The notes: generated by a model not told the origin, from the sequence alone. Positions 7,139 through 14,716 are shown, counted from the first letter of the stretch. The stretch: DNA of 19,350 nucleotides from Ruminococcus sp. UBA7014 (GCA_002449575.1 DJXC01000059.1:1-19350), one strand, 5' to 3'. Numbers and translations are program-made.

Positions 7139-7167
7139 ATATCCTCCTGTAAATATATAATTATATC

Positions 7168-7197
7168 ATTATATATATTATAAGATATATAATACAA
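7168..7197 (-). promoter_or_regulatory. Promoter of the xre gene
   Basis: Minus-strand TTGTAT (7192-7197) and TATAAT (7168-7173) with an 18-base spacer, about 30 bases before the xre start. The surrounding run of A/T is extreme, so a second register is possible. Confidence 0.55.
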
Positions 7198-7224
7198 CTT
7201 GACAATTTCATTTTGTCGTTGTAT
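7192..7224. promoter_or_regulatory. Putative operator dyad for the XRE regulator
   Basis: The left arm ATACAAC-TT-GACAA (7192-7205) and right arm TTGTC-GTTGTAT (7213-7224) are perfect inverted copies except for a 2-base TT in the left arm; the centre is TTTCATT. The left arm contains both divergent -35 boxes and the right arm runs into the plus-strand -10. A protein bound here would block both promoters; the adjacent XRE protein is the natural candidate. Confidence 0.6.
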
Positions 7225-7227
7225 AAT
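7199..7227 (+). promoter_or_regulatory. Consensus promoter of the 48-codon gene
   Basis: TTGACA (7199-7204), 17-base spacer, TATAAT (7222-7227): a full consensus sigma-A promoter, about 32 bases before the start. Such a strong promoter for so small a gene fits one that is normally held down by a repressor. Confidence 0.8.
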
Positions 7228-7258
7228 ATTAATATTATATAGAAAGCAGGTGATATAT

Positions 7259-7405
7259 ATGCCAGATTATAAAGAATTATTCTACGAATCACAGGCAGAA
7301 CTTGCCGACATGGAAGAACGTCTGAAACAAATGATTCTCGAAATTCGGTCTTTTATGCGCAAATGCGAAGAAAAAGTCATTTCAGAAGACGATGAGAAAA
7401 AATAA
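7259..7405 (+). CDS. Small coiled-coil protein of unknown function (48 aa)
   Basis: MPDYKELFYESQAEL then a strongly helical, charged stretch with leucine/isoleucine/methionine at heptad-like positions (about residues 15-41) and an acidic-lysine tail. There is no membrane segment or signal peptide, so it is cytoplasmic. The DYKELFYESQAEL opening resembles very small proteins often seen beside phage regulators, but I cannot name a family. Start ATG 7259 has AGCAGGTG about 7 bases upstream; longer readings of this frame would begin inside the -35 box and can be excluded. It is driven by a consensus promoter with an overlapping operator and faces the xre gene. It could be a regulator partner or an anti-repressor; no function is claimed. 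Confidence 0.68.
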   Translation: MPDYKELFYESQAELADMEERLKQMILEIRSFMRKCEEKVISEDDEKK

Positions 7406-7414
7406 AAAAATTCC

Positions 7415-7443
7415 TTGCTTTTTTTAGTGATTTGTGATAAAAT
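7415..7443 (+). promoter_or_regulatory. Promoter of the xylB operon
   Basis: TTGCTT (7415-7420), 17-base spacer, TAAAAT (7438-7443), about 40 bases before xylB and beginning 10 bases after the stop of the small gene. No terminator hairpin separates the two genes, so read-through is possible. Confidence 0.6.
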
Positions 7444-7481
7444 AAAAATATCAAGACTATTCACTACGGAGGAATTTTTTT

Positions 7482-9005
7482 ATGGCTTATGTAATCGGTG
7501 TGGATTTGGGAACAAGCGGCACAAAAACCGTTCTGTTTGATGAATCCGGAAAGGTAGTCGCTTCCCATACTGTGGAATATCCTATGTATCAGCCTAAAAA
7601 CGGCTATGCTGAACAAGACCCGGCAGACTGGCGGGAAGCTGCGTTTGCAACTATCCGGGCAGTAATGCAGAAAAGCGGCATTTCTAAAGATGATGTCAAA
7701 GGTATCGGCTTGTCCGGACAAATGCACGGACTTGTAATGCTTGATGAGAATTGTCAGGTTATCCGGAATGCAATTATCTGGTGTGACCAGAGAACCGCCA
7801 GAGAATGCGAGGAAATGACACAGAAAATCGGCGCAGAACGTATGATTCAAATCACTGCCAATCCAGCTATGACCGGCTTCACAGCTTCCAAAATTCTGTG
7901 GGTCAGAAACAATGAACCGGAAAATTATGCAAAATGCCGTCATATCCTTCTGCCAAAAGATTATGTCAGATTCTGTCTGACTGGCGAATTTGCAACAGAA
8001 GTTTCTGATGCTTCCGGTATGCAGCTGCTGGATATTCCCAAACGGCAATGGTCAGACGAAGTTCTGGAAAAACTGGAAATTGATAAGTCTTTGTTAGCTA
8101 AGGTTTACGAAAGTCCGGAAGTCACCGGAACACTCACCAGAGAAGCCGCTGAAAAAACTGGTCTGCATCAGAATACTATCGTTGTCGGCGGTGCTGGCGA
8201 TAATGCAGCAGCAGCAGTCGGAACAGGTGTTGTTCGTGACGGAAAGGCATTTACTACAATCGGAACAAGCGGTGTCGTTTTTGCACATACATCAGGAATT
8301 ACCATTGACCCGAAAGGCAGAGTGCATACATTCTGCTGCGCTGTTCCCGGATGCTGGCATGTGATGGGAGTCACACAAGGGGCTGGCTTGTCACTGAAAT
8401 GGTTCAGAGATAATTTCTGCAATGCGGAAAAAGAAACTGCTGCCCTGATGAATACTGACCCGTATTATCTGATGGATAAAGCAGTATTACAATCCCCAAT
8501 TGGTGCAAACCGTCTGTTATATCTGCCGTATCTGATGGGAGAACGTACACCACATCTTGACCCTGATGCAAGAGGGGTATTCTTCGGATTATCAGCAATG
8601 CATACAAAGCGTGATATGCTTCGTGCTGTTATGGAAGGTGTTGCTTATTCACTCCGGGACTGCATGGAAGTCCTGAAAGAAATGGGCGTTTCTGTCAATG
8701 ATATGATGGCTTGCGGCGGCGGCGGTTCTTCTACGGTCTGGAGACAGATGCTTGCTGACCTGTACACCTGTCCGGTTAAAACCACAGATTCTAAAGAAGG
8801 ACCTGCGCTTGGTGTGGCAATTCTGGCGGCAGTTGGTGCAGGGATATATTCCAGTGTTCCAGAAGCCTGTGATGCCATTATTCATACAGCAAATACACAA
8901 GAACCTGTTGCAGAAAATATCCCTTCTTATGAAAAATATTATCAGCTTTATAAAAATATCTATCCGGCACTGAAAGAACAGTTCAAGGCATTAGCAGCAT
9001 TATGA
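7482..9005 (+). CDS. xylB: Xylulokinase (FGGY carbohydrate kinase)
   Basis: Cytoplasmic kinase of 507 residues that phosphorylates D-xylulose to xylulose 5-phosphate, feeding the pentose phosphate pathway. The N-terminal phosphate-binding loop GVDLGTSGTKTVLFD starts at residue 6; GLSGQMHGLVMLD, IIWCDQRTARE and ITANPAMTGFTASKILW follow; GGAGDNAAAA holds the expected catalytic base Asp240; TTIGTSGVVF and MGERTPHLDPDARGVFFGL with the C-terminal ATP-site GGGGSSTVWRQMLADL complete the FGGY pattern specific to XylB. GGAGGA is 8 bases before ATG 7482. No xylose isomerase or sugar transporter gene is adjacent; the transketolase that consumes the product lies at the right end of the window. The stop overlaps the next start as ATGA. 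Confidence 0.96.
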   Translation: MAYVIGVDLGTSGTKTVLFDESGKVVASHTVEYPMYQPKNGYAEQDPADWREAAFATIRAVMQKSGISKDDVKGIGLSGQMHGLVMLDENCQVIRNAIIWCDQRTARECEEMTQKIGAERMIQITANPAMTGFTASKILWVRNNEPENYAKCRHILLPKDYVRFCLTGEFATEVSDASGMQLLDIPKRQWSDEVLEKLEIDKSLLAKVYESPEVTGTLTREAAEKTGLHQNTIVVGGAGDNAAAAVGTGVVRDGKAFTTIGTSGVVFAHTSGITIDPKGRVHTFCCAVPGCWHVMGVTQGAGLSLKWFRDNFCNAEKETAALMNTDPYYLMDKAVLQSPIGANRLLYLPYLMGERTPHLDPDARGVFFGLSAMHTKRDMLRAVMEGVAYSLRDCMEVLKEMGVSVNDMMACGGGGSSTVWRQMLADLYTCPVKTTDSKEGPALGVAILAAVGAGIYSSVPEACDAIIHTANTQEPVAENIPSYEKYYQLYKNIYPALKEQFKALAAL

Positions 9006-9739
9006 TAGAATTGCAGGAGAAAAAGAAACCATTCTCCGGAAGTACACTGAAATTAATTGCTGTCATCACAATGCTGATTGACCATACAGCACATGTGCTT
9101 CTTGAAAAAATTCCGTTTTTCACGCAGACGCTGATAAAGCTTTTTGATGATAATATCTCATTTTACATGCTGTTCAGGACAATCGGCAGAATGGCTTTCC
9201 CCATTTATGCATTTCTGCTGACAGAGGGATTTCTGCATACACATGACCGGAAAAAATATGCCCTGAATTTATTCATCTTTGCGTTGATTTCAGAAATTCC
9301 GTGGAATCTGGAACACTGCGGAAAAATATCTTATGAGAAACAGAATGTATTTTTCACGTTGTTTCTGGGGCTTCTGTGTATGATGATTTACGAAACCTAT
9401 CAGGAGAATCATAAAAAGCAATTGCTGTATCTGCTTGCGGTTGCTTTTGGTGCAATGCTGCTGAATGCGGATTATGGTCTGAAAGGTGTTGGCTTTATCT
9501 TCGCAATGTACCTGCTGCGGGAAAAGAAAATTCCGCAGATGTTTGTTTCTTCGGCATTTCTCTCAGGAAACTTTTTCTATACTTCTGGAGTCATGCTTGC
9601 ATTTCTTCCGATAAATCTTTATAATCAGGAAAGAGGCTTTATTCGTGGAAAACTCTGGAAATATGCTTTTTATGCATTTTATCCGGTGCATATGCTGATT
9701 TTATATTACATCAAGTTATCTGTCTGGGGATACAAATAA
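9002..9739 (+). CDS. TraX-family multi-pass membrane protein (putative acetyltransferase)
   Basis: Membrane protein of 245 residues with about seven hydrophobic segments. It opens with STLKLIAVITMLIDHTAHVL and contains RTIGRMAFPIYAFLLTEGFLHTHDRKKYALNL and ISEIPWNL, the signature of the TraX family, named for the F-plasmid protein that N-acetylates pilin. In Firmicutes it is widespread away from conjugation genes and its substrate is unknown. It ends in HMLILYYIK, a segment shared with related acyltransferases. The ATG overlaps the xylB stop by four bases and no strong ribosome binding site is seen, so translation probably depends on xylB. No conjugation or pilus gene is visible nearby, so a pilin role is not supported here. 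Confidence 0.88.
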   Translation: MIELQEKKKPFSGSTLKLIAVITMLIDHTAHVLLEKIPFFTQTLIKLFDDNISFYMLFRTIGRMAFPIYAFLLTEGFLHTHDRKKYALNLFIFALISEIPWNLEHCGKISYEKQNVFFTLFLGLLCMMIYETYQENHKKQLLYLLAVAFGAMLLNADYGLKGVGFIFAMYLLREKKIPQMFVSSAFLSGNFFYTSGVMLAFLPINLYNQERGFIRGKLWKYAFYAFYPVHMLILYYIKLSVWGYK

Positions 9740-9768
9740 TTTACAAAATAAAGAAAGGTGTGTTCAGA

Positions 9769-9981
9769 ATGAAAGAAGATATTTTTGAATCTCATGAAAA
9801 ACTTGCCGAACATGTCAGAAAAAGAAAACAGCGCAAGAGAATTTTTGCTTTTATTCTGGCGGTTACAATGCTGCTGACATTTGCCGTTCCTGTCAGCATG
9901 ATGATACCTGTCTCCACAGGCGGAAAGCATAAAAACAACGAAACAGAACCGCCTCTGTATTCTGCCGAAGCAGATATCTGA
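9769..9981 (+). CDS. Small single-helix membrane protein of unknown function (70 aa)
   Basis: MKEDIFESHEKLAEHV is followed by a dense basic patch (RKRKQRKR, about 20-27), one hydrophobic helix (about 28-50) and a short Pro/Glu-rich tail. The basic patch before the helix predicts the N-terminus inside and the tail outside, or a long signal peptide releasing only a tail peptide. Start ATG 9769: AGAAAGG lies 10 bases upstream, whereas an in-frame GTG at 9760 is only one base from that site. It is third in the xylB-traX operon, 29 bases after traX, and is followed by a terminator. I do not recognise a family. Confidence 0.65.
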   Translation: MKEDIFESHEKLAEHVRKRKQRKRIFAFILAVTMLLTFAVPVSMMIPVSTGGKHKNNETEPPLYSAEADI

Positions 9982-9991
9982 AAGATGCGTT

Positions 9992-10021
9992 ATCCTGCGG
10001 ACATTGTGCCGCAGGATTTTT
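9992..10021 (+). terminator. Intrinsic terminator of the xylB operon
   Basis: ATCCTGCGG (9992-10000) pairs perfectly with CCGCAGGAT (10009-10017), followed by a T-run to 10021. It lies 10 bases after the small membrane-protein gene. The following 70 bases to the next promoter hold nothing I recognise. Confidence 0.88.
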
Positions 10022-10092
10022 CACAGATAATAGTGCATCTTGATGTTTTCCTGTCCATTTTTGTATGAACTGCTGAAAAGTTGCGGAATCGC

Positions 10093-10121
10093 TTGTAAAT
10101 TCATAAAAATTGTGCTATAAT
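10093..10121 (+). promoter_or_regulatory. Promoter of the dockerin-protein operon
   Basis: TTGTAA (10093-10098), 17-base spacer, TATAAT (10116-10121), about 43 bases before the ATG at 10165. No other promoter of this quality is evident before 16260, which supports one transcript for the next four genes. Confidence 0.7.
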
Positions 10122-10164
10122 GTATCGTGTCGGATTATCTGAATTATTAAGAGGAGAAATACTC

Positions 10165-12309
10165 ATGAGAAAATCAAGAAAAACTGCTTGTTTCTGCGGA
10201 GTGCTGGCTGCTCTGTGCCTGACAGTTCCGGCAGCAGTACAGGCTGAGGAAATCCCGGTATTTTCTGACCGTTCCGGATTACAGAAAGACATGGACGGCA
10301 ATGTCTGGTATCAGAGCGGTGAAGAAAAACAAACCGGAAAATTTATACTTGAACCGGATTATCTGCTCGGTGATATTACACAGGATTCTGCTGTTGATGC
10401 AGCAGATGCTGCCGAAATTCTGAGTGCTGCTGCAAAAGCCGGCAGCGGAAATGCGGATGCAGCACAAATCCTGATGGAAATCTTTCCGGATTATCAAGAA
10501 ATACAGACTGTTTCACAGTATGTGGATATTAATAATGATGCTGAAATTGATGCCGGAGATGCTGCGCTGATTCTCTCCTATGCTGCCAAATCCGGTACAG
10601 GAGAAGCCACGCATCCACTCGGTTATGCCTGTTATTATGCCGATGAAAATGGTTTTCTGCAATCCGGCTGGATTCATGACAGTGCAGAACATACTTACTT
10701 CGCCGGAGAAGATTATACTCTGCTTTCCGGCTGGATTTCTGATGACGGAAAACAATATTATCTCAGCAAAGAAGATGATACGCTGCTGACAGGAAAGCAG
10801 AAAATCGGCAGTAAAAAATATGTATTTGATGAAAATGGTGTGTTCACAGAAGGCTGGATTTCTGATACTGACGGAGTATATTATCAGACAAAAAACAGCG
10901 GTATCGTTTCCGGATGGCAGAAACTGAACGGAAAATATTATTATTTCAATGCAGATGGAGAATTGCAGCATGAATGGCTCAACCTTGATGATAAGACTTA
11001 TTATCTGAATGAAAATGGTACACCACTGACAGGCTGGCAGAAAGTTGACGGACAAAATTATTATTTCAGTCCGGAAGGGATATTACAGCGAGGATGGCTG
11101 AATCTTGATAATCATACTTATTATCTGGATGAAAATGGCGTACTGCTGACAGGATGGCAGGAAATCGGCGGACAGCGTTATTATCTGAACGAACAGACCG
11201 GTGAAAGATATGTAGGCTGGCTTGATACCGCAACAGGAAAATATTATCTTAATGAAGAAGGAATTCCCGTACAGGGCTGGAGTCTGATTGATGAGAAAAA
11301 ATATTATTTTGATGAATCCGGAATACTCCAGACAGGCTGGCTGACTCTTGAAGAAAATCAATATTATCTGAATCCTGATGATAACGGCGCAATGGCAACA
11401 GGTTTCGTATTTGCAGACGGAAACTACTACTATATGGGCAGCAACGGCATTATGCAAAAGCGGAAATGGCTCGTTGTAGATGGCAAAACTTATTATCTTG
11501 GCTTGAAAGGCGACTGTCTGACAGGCTGGCAGGATTTGACAGGCTATATCTATTATTTTCAGCCTGATGACGGCGGTGCAATGTCCGTTGGCTGGACAAC
11601 TGTGGACGATAAACTATATTATTTCGATTTGGATAATGGTACTTTGCAAAAAGGCTGGCTCATGCTTGGTGATGCTGTTTACTATCTGGATGATTCAGGC
11701 AGTCCTGTTACAGGCTGGCAAACTATCGACGGCAGTAGATATTATTTCAACGTCAGCGGACTTAGAACAACTGGCTGGGCAACTATCAATGAGGTCAAAT
11801 ATTATTTCTATGAAGACGGCAAACTGGCAGTCAATACGACAATTGACGGCTTTTATCTGGGGGCTGACGGCGCAGCTTCTGAAGGAATGCTTGCACTTAA
11901 TAAGCAGAGGGCAAGAGATGCTCTGTCACAATATGGTACTTCTGTCAGCTCGATTTATAGCTATATGCGTTCGACAAACAGATATAAATATATAGAGTCT
12001 ACTAAAAGCCTGAGTCAGATTGAAAAAAAAGGCTGGCTGTATTTTGTTGATTATGCCTTTACACATAAGTATGGTGTATGCTATTATATGGCGGCAAAAA
12101 TGGATTTTATCCTTCAGGAAGCCGGTTATGAATGCCGTATCGTTCATGCTACTCATAGCAGTGGTGACCATTACTGGAATCAAGTATACAGTAACGGCAG
12201 TTGGCTCAACTATGACTGTACAAACGGATATAATGCCTATAGCTGGAGTAAAATTATCGCTGCTGGAAATTATAAATTCTTAGGTTATGTTACCCCCGTA
12301 TATCAATAA
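10165..12309 (+). CDS. Secreted dockerin-like / cell-wall-binding-repeat protein with C-terminal transglutaminase-like domain
   Basis: Protein of 714 residues. Signal peptide 1-28 (basic start, hydrophobic core, cut near AVQA-EE). Two EF-hand-type dockerin loops follow: GDITQDSAVDAAD with Asp70 at position 1, and VDINNDAEIDAGD with Asp121 at position 1; the 51-residue distance is longer than in ordinary type I dockerins. From about 152 to 570 come about 19 repeats of about 20 residues (GW..., then YYF/YYL), the cell-wall or glucan-binding repeat family. The C-terminal domain (about 590-714) has the transglutaminase-core order Cys639 in GVCYYMAA, His669 in GDHYWNQV and Asp684 in NYDCTNG. Such domains act as peptidases or crosslinkers; activity here is inferred. 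Start chosen at ATG 10165, 8 bases after GAGGAG; the frame is open from 10120 but that part overlaps the -10 box. First gene of the surface operon; 23 bases precede the lipoprotein gene. Confidence 0.88.
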   Translation: MRKSRKTACFCGVLAALCLTVPAAVQAEEIPVFSDRSGLQKDMDGNVWYQSGEEKQTGKFILEPDYLLGDITQDSAVDAADAAEILSAAAKAGSGNADAAQILMEIFPDYQEIQTVSQYVDINNDAEIDAGDAALILSYAAKSGTGEATHPLGYACYYADENGFLQSGWIHDSAEHTYFAGEDYTLLSGWISDDGKQYYLSKEDDTLLTGKQKIGSKKYVFDENGVFTEGWISDTDGVYYQTKNSGIVSGWQKLNGKYYYFNADGELQHEWLNLDDKTYYLNENGTPLTGWQKVDGQNYYFSPEGILQRGWLNLDNHTYYLDENGVLLTGWQEIGGQRYYLNEQTGERYVGWLDTATGKYYLNEEGIPVQGWSLIDEKKYYFDESGILQTGWLTLEENQYYLNPDDNGAMATGFVFADGNYYYMGSNGIMQKRKWLVVDGKTYYLGLKGDCLTGWQDLTGYIYYFQPDDGGAMSVGWTTVDDKLYYFDLDNGTLQKGWLMLGDAVYYLDDSGSPVTGWQTIDGSRYYFNVSGLRTTGWATINEVKYYFYEDGKLAVNTTIDGFYLGADGAASEGMLALNKQRARDALSQYGTSVSSIYSYMRSTNRYKYIESTKSLSQIEKKGWLYFVDYAFTHKYGVCYYMAAKMDFILQEAGYECRIVHATHSSGDHYWNQVYSNGSWLNYDCTNGYNAYSWSKIIAAGNYKFLGYVTPVYQ
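10620..11875 (+). repeat. Tandem cell-wall-binding repeat coding region (about 60-bp units)
   Basis: About 19 diverged units of roughly 60 bases, each encoding GW(x6-8)YY(F/L)(x8)G. Phrases such as ACAGGCTGGCAG and TATTATTATTTC recur. The units differ at the DNA level, so this is an old, protein-selected array. A few units have lost the GW (GKQKI, GFVFA, KWLVV), showing drift. Confidence 0.85.
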
Positions 12310-12332
12310 TACTGCATTTTAAGGAGAGATTT

Positions 12333-13214
12333 ATGATGAAAAAGAAAATGTTTGCTGTTCTGCTTTGTGCGCTTTTGATGGGTGCGCTGTCCGGATGCGG
12401 CAGTAAGTCTGAATCTGTCACACAATCTGATGCTGAAACGGAAACTTCGGCGGCTGAATCGCAGATGACAGAAGCAGAATCTGCTGTGACAACAGAATCC
12501 AAATCTGAAACTGAAACAGAAACAACTGCTCAGGAATCTGAAACAGCCGCTGCTGAAACAACAGGAACAACAACTGCTGTAACGACAACCACAACGGTTG
12601 AAATGACTGCTACAACAACAGCAGCTACTGCAAAAGCTGCTCCGGAAACGGCAGCGGCTGTACAGACAGAAAAAATAAGTCAGAAAGAAACAACTGTTCA
12701 GCAGCAGGAAGAAAATAATCCTCCGGATGAGCCGGCTCATGTCAGTGTTGAAACAGAAGCACCTACTCAGCAGATAGAAGCACCTGACCCTGATATTTCT
12801 ACAACTGTTCCTGCTGAAACTGAGCCGCAGAAAAAAGAACTTTCTATGACGGTAACTTATCAGGGACATTCCATAACTGTCGGTGAAAATGCTTCTGATT
12901 TTGTTGCTGCTGTTCCGGCAGACAGTTTTGAATCTGCTCCAAGCTGCTATGGCAACGGCGAAAATATTAATTATTACTATGAGAATGAAGGAATCATACT
13001 TTATGTATGGAACGAAAATGACAATTATCTGGCATATGGTCTGGATATTTTCGTACCGGGGATTGCTTCTGTAGACGGTCTGGATATCGGCTCTTCTGTG
13101 ACATTTGACGGCGAAAAAACATATGATATGGGCAATGACTGCTCTATTATGATTGAGGCTGTCGGCGGTGTTGTCAATATGATTAGCTATAATAAAAATC
13201 TTCCGGGAGTTTGA
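12333..13214 (+). CDS. Lipoprotein with long Thr/Glu/Ala-rich stalk and C-terminal beta-rich domain
   Basis: Protein of 293 residues. Lipoprotein signal: MMKKK, hydrophobic core and lipobox LSGC with Cys22 as the acylation site, so it should be tethered to the outer face of the membrane. Residues 23 to about 165 are a low-complexity stalk of Thr, Glu, Ala, Ser and Gln with almost no hydrophobics, including a Thr-run around residue 85, likely extended and able to span the wall. The C-terminal 125 residues (from about 167, ELSMTVTYQGHSITVGENA) look like a compact beta domain with SCYGNGENINYYYE and GLDIGSSVTFDG. I do not recognise the domain. AAGGAG lies 6 bases before ATG 12333. It sits between the dockerin protein and the O-acetylation pair and may be a surface anchor or stalked receptor, which is inference. 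Confidence 0.82.
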   Translation: MMKKKMFAVLLCALLMGALSGCGSKSESVTQSDAETETSAAESQMTEAESAVTTESKSETETETTAQESETAAAETTGTTTAVTTTTTVEMTATTTAATAKAAPETAAAVQTEKISQKETTVQQQEENNPPDEPAHVSVETEAPTQQIEAPDPDISTTVPAETEPQKKELSMTVTYQGHSITVGENASDFVAAVPADSFESAPSCYGNGENINYYYENEGIILYVWNENDNYLAYGLDIFVPGIASVDGLDIGSSVTFDGEKTYDMGNDCSIMIEAVGGVVNMISYNKNLPGV

Positions 13215-13233
13215 TTTTGATATTCAAATCTGT

Positions 13234-13263
13234 ACAGGGGTGCTGTGCATACGGCACTCCTGT
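13234..13263 (+). terminator. Hairpin with weak T-tract after the lipoprotein gene (possible partial terminator)
   Basis: ACAGGGGTGC (13234-13243) pairs with GCACTCCTGT (13254-13263), one G-T pair. Only CTTTCT follows, so it may attenuate or protect the transcript more than end it. It lies directly before the ribosome binding site of the next gene. Confidence 0.5.
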
Positions 13264-13285
13264 CTTTCTGTAAGGAGGGCTTGAA

Positions 13286-14716
13286 GTGGTATTCAGCAGC
13301 ACCGTATTTTTATTTTTATTTCTTCCGGCAGTGCTGGCATTATATTATCTGATTCCGGAACGGCATGTGAAAAACGCTTTGCTGATTCTGGCAAGTATTG
13401 TATTCTATGCATTCGGAGAACCGTTTGTCGTGTTCCTGATGCTGATTTCTATTCTGTGTAATTACGGGCTGGGACTGATGATGCAGAAAGAAAAGCTGAA
13501 AAAAATCAGCCTGATTCTTTCTATCATCTGGAATCTTGGATTATTGGGTATTTTTAAATATGCCGGATTTTTCGTGAATATTTTAAATATTCTGCCGTTT
13601 GTGAATCTGCCTGTACCGGAAATTCCTCTGCCGATTGGTATTTCTTTCTTCACGTTTCAGGCAATGTCCTATGTCATTGATGTCTACAGAGGAGAAATCC
13701 AGATTCAGAAGAATTTTTTCAGATTATTGCTATATATCACATTTTTTCCGCAGCTCATAGCAGGACCTATTGTGAAATACAAAGATATTGAAAGTCAGCT
13801 TGCTGTCAGAAAATACAGCCCGGAGCAGACGGCTCACGGTATAAAGCGGTTTATTTACGGATTATCGAAAAAATTACTGATTGCCGATACTGTCAGCATT
13901 GCCGCTGACCATGTTTTCGCTCTGGAAAGGTCGGAACTGATTTGTCCGCTGGCATGGCTGGGCGCAGTATGCTATACACTCCAGATTTATTTTGATTTCA
14001 GCGGTTACAGTGATATGGCTATCGGATTAGGACAAATGTTCGGCTTTGAATTTAAAGAAAATTTCAATTATCCTTATATTTCGGCAAATATAACAGAATT
14101 CTGGAGAAGATGGCATATTTCCGTTTCGACATGGTTTAAAGAATATTTATATTTTCCGCTCGGCGGCAACCGCAAAGGCAAAACCAGAACAGTCATTAAT
14201 AAATGGATAGTCTTTTTCTTTACCGGATTATGGCATGGAGCAAACTGGACATTTGTCATCTGGGGGCTGCTCAACGGCGGATTTTTAATGCTGGAAAGCT
14301 ATGAAATTATCCCTGTAAAAAAGCTACAGAAAAATATAGTTTTAAAGATTATCAGTCATGCTTATACGCTGTTTGCAGTCGTCCTCTGCTTTACGATTTT
14401 CAGAGCAGAGAGTCTCACACAGGGGTTGTATTTCTGGCAGACAATGTTCGGATTCGGCATTGCAGAAAAAACAGGACATGTTCTCGGAATGAGTTTATTC
14501 CTGAAAGAGTTTCACAGTTTGTTTGTGATAACACTGATTTTTGCCGTGATACTCTCCATGCCCGTGAAAAACTGGATTTCCGGCTGTTGTAAGTCTGAAA
14601 AAGCAAAATCCGGTTTGCAGATAGTTTCCTATCTTGGTTCGCTGGGACTGCTGTTTCTGTGTCTGCTGTACTTATCATCCGGAACATACAGCCCGTTTAT
14701 TTACCTGAATTTTTAA
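13286..14716 (+). CDS. MBOAT-family membrane O-acyltransferase (AlgI/DltB-like)
   Basis: Multi-pass membrane protein of 476 residues. The family moves acyl groups across or at the membrane for transfer to extracellular polymers (alginate, D-alanylation of teichoic acid, peptidoglycan). It starts VFSSTVFLFLFLPAVLALYY, the usual AlgI opening, and contains FFTFQAMSYVIDVYRGEI, FFPQLIAGPIVKY, YFDFSGYSDMAIGLG, FWRRWHISVSTWFKEYLYFPLGG with His277, and TGLWHGANWTFVIWG with His317, the conserved putative catalytic histidine. Start is GTG 13286 with AAGGAGG 7 bases upstream; no ATG is as well placed. The next gene, an AlgX-like SGNH protein, begins 12 bases after this stop and shares its ribosome binding site with it. 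Together they form a standard surface-polymer O-acetylation pair; the polymer is unknown. Confidence 0.93.
   Translation: MVFSSTVFLFLFLPAVLALYYLIPERHVKNALLILASIVFYAFGEPFVVFLMLISILCNYGLGLMMQKEKLKKISLILSIIWNLGLLGIFKYAGFFVNILNILPFVNLPVPEIPLPIGISFFTFQAMSYVIDVYRGEIQIQKNFFRLLLYITFFPQLIAGPIVKYKDIESQLAVRKYSPEQTAHGIKRFIYGLSKKLLIADTVSIAADHVFALERSELICPLAWLGAVCYTLQIYFDFSGYSDMAIGLGQMFGFEFKENFNYPYISANITEFWRRWHISVSTWFKEYLYFPLGGNRKGKTRTVINKWIVFFFTGLWHGANWTFVIWGLLNGGFLMLESYEIIPVKKLQKNIVLKIISHAYTLFAVVLCFTIFRAESLTQGLYFWQTMFGFGIAEKTGHVLGMSLFLKEFHSLFVITLIFAVILSMPVKNWISGCCKSEKAKSGLQIVSYLGSLGLLFLCLLYLSSGTYSPFIYLNF

Noticed and set aside
9002..9739. TraX homologue as sign of a conjugative element.
   Set aside because: No relaxase, type IV secretion, pilin or integrase gene is near; the gene is coupled to xylB.
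10620..11875. Regular repeats of about 60 bases as a CRISPR array or recent tandem duplication.
   Set aside because: Units are diverged at the DNA level, lie in frame inside one gene and encode the known GW/YY wall-binding repeat; no spacers exist.
12303..12869. Antisense frame of 188 codons over the lipoprotein gene, rich in Ser, Cys, Phe and Arg.
   Set aside because: Its composition is the complement of the Thr/Glu/Ala-rich stalk codons; it has no start signal and no known domain.
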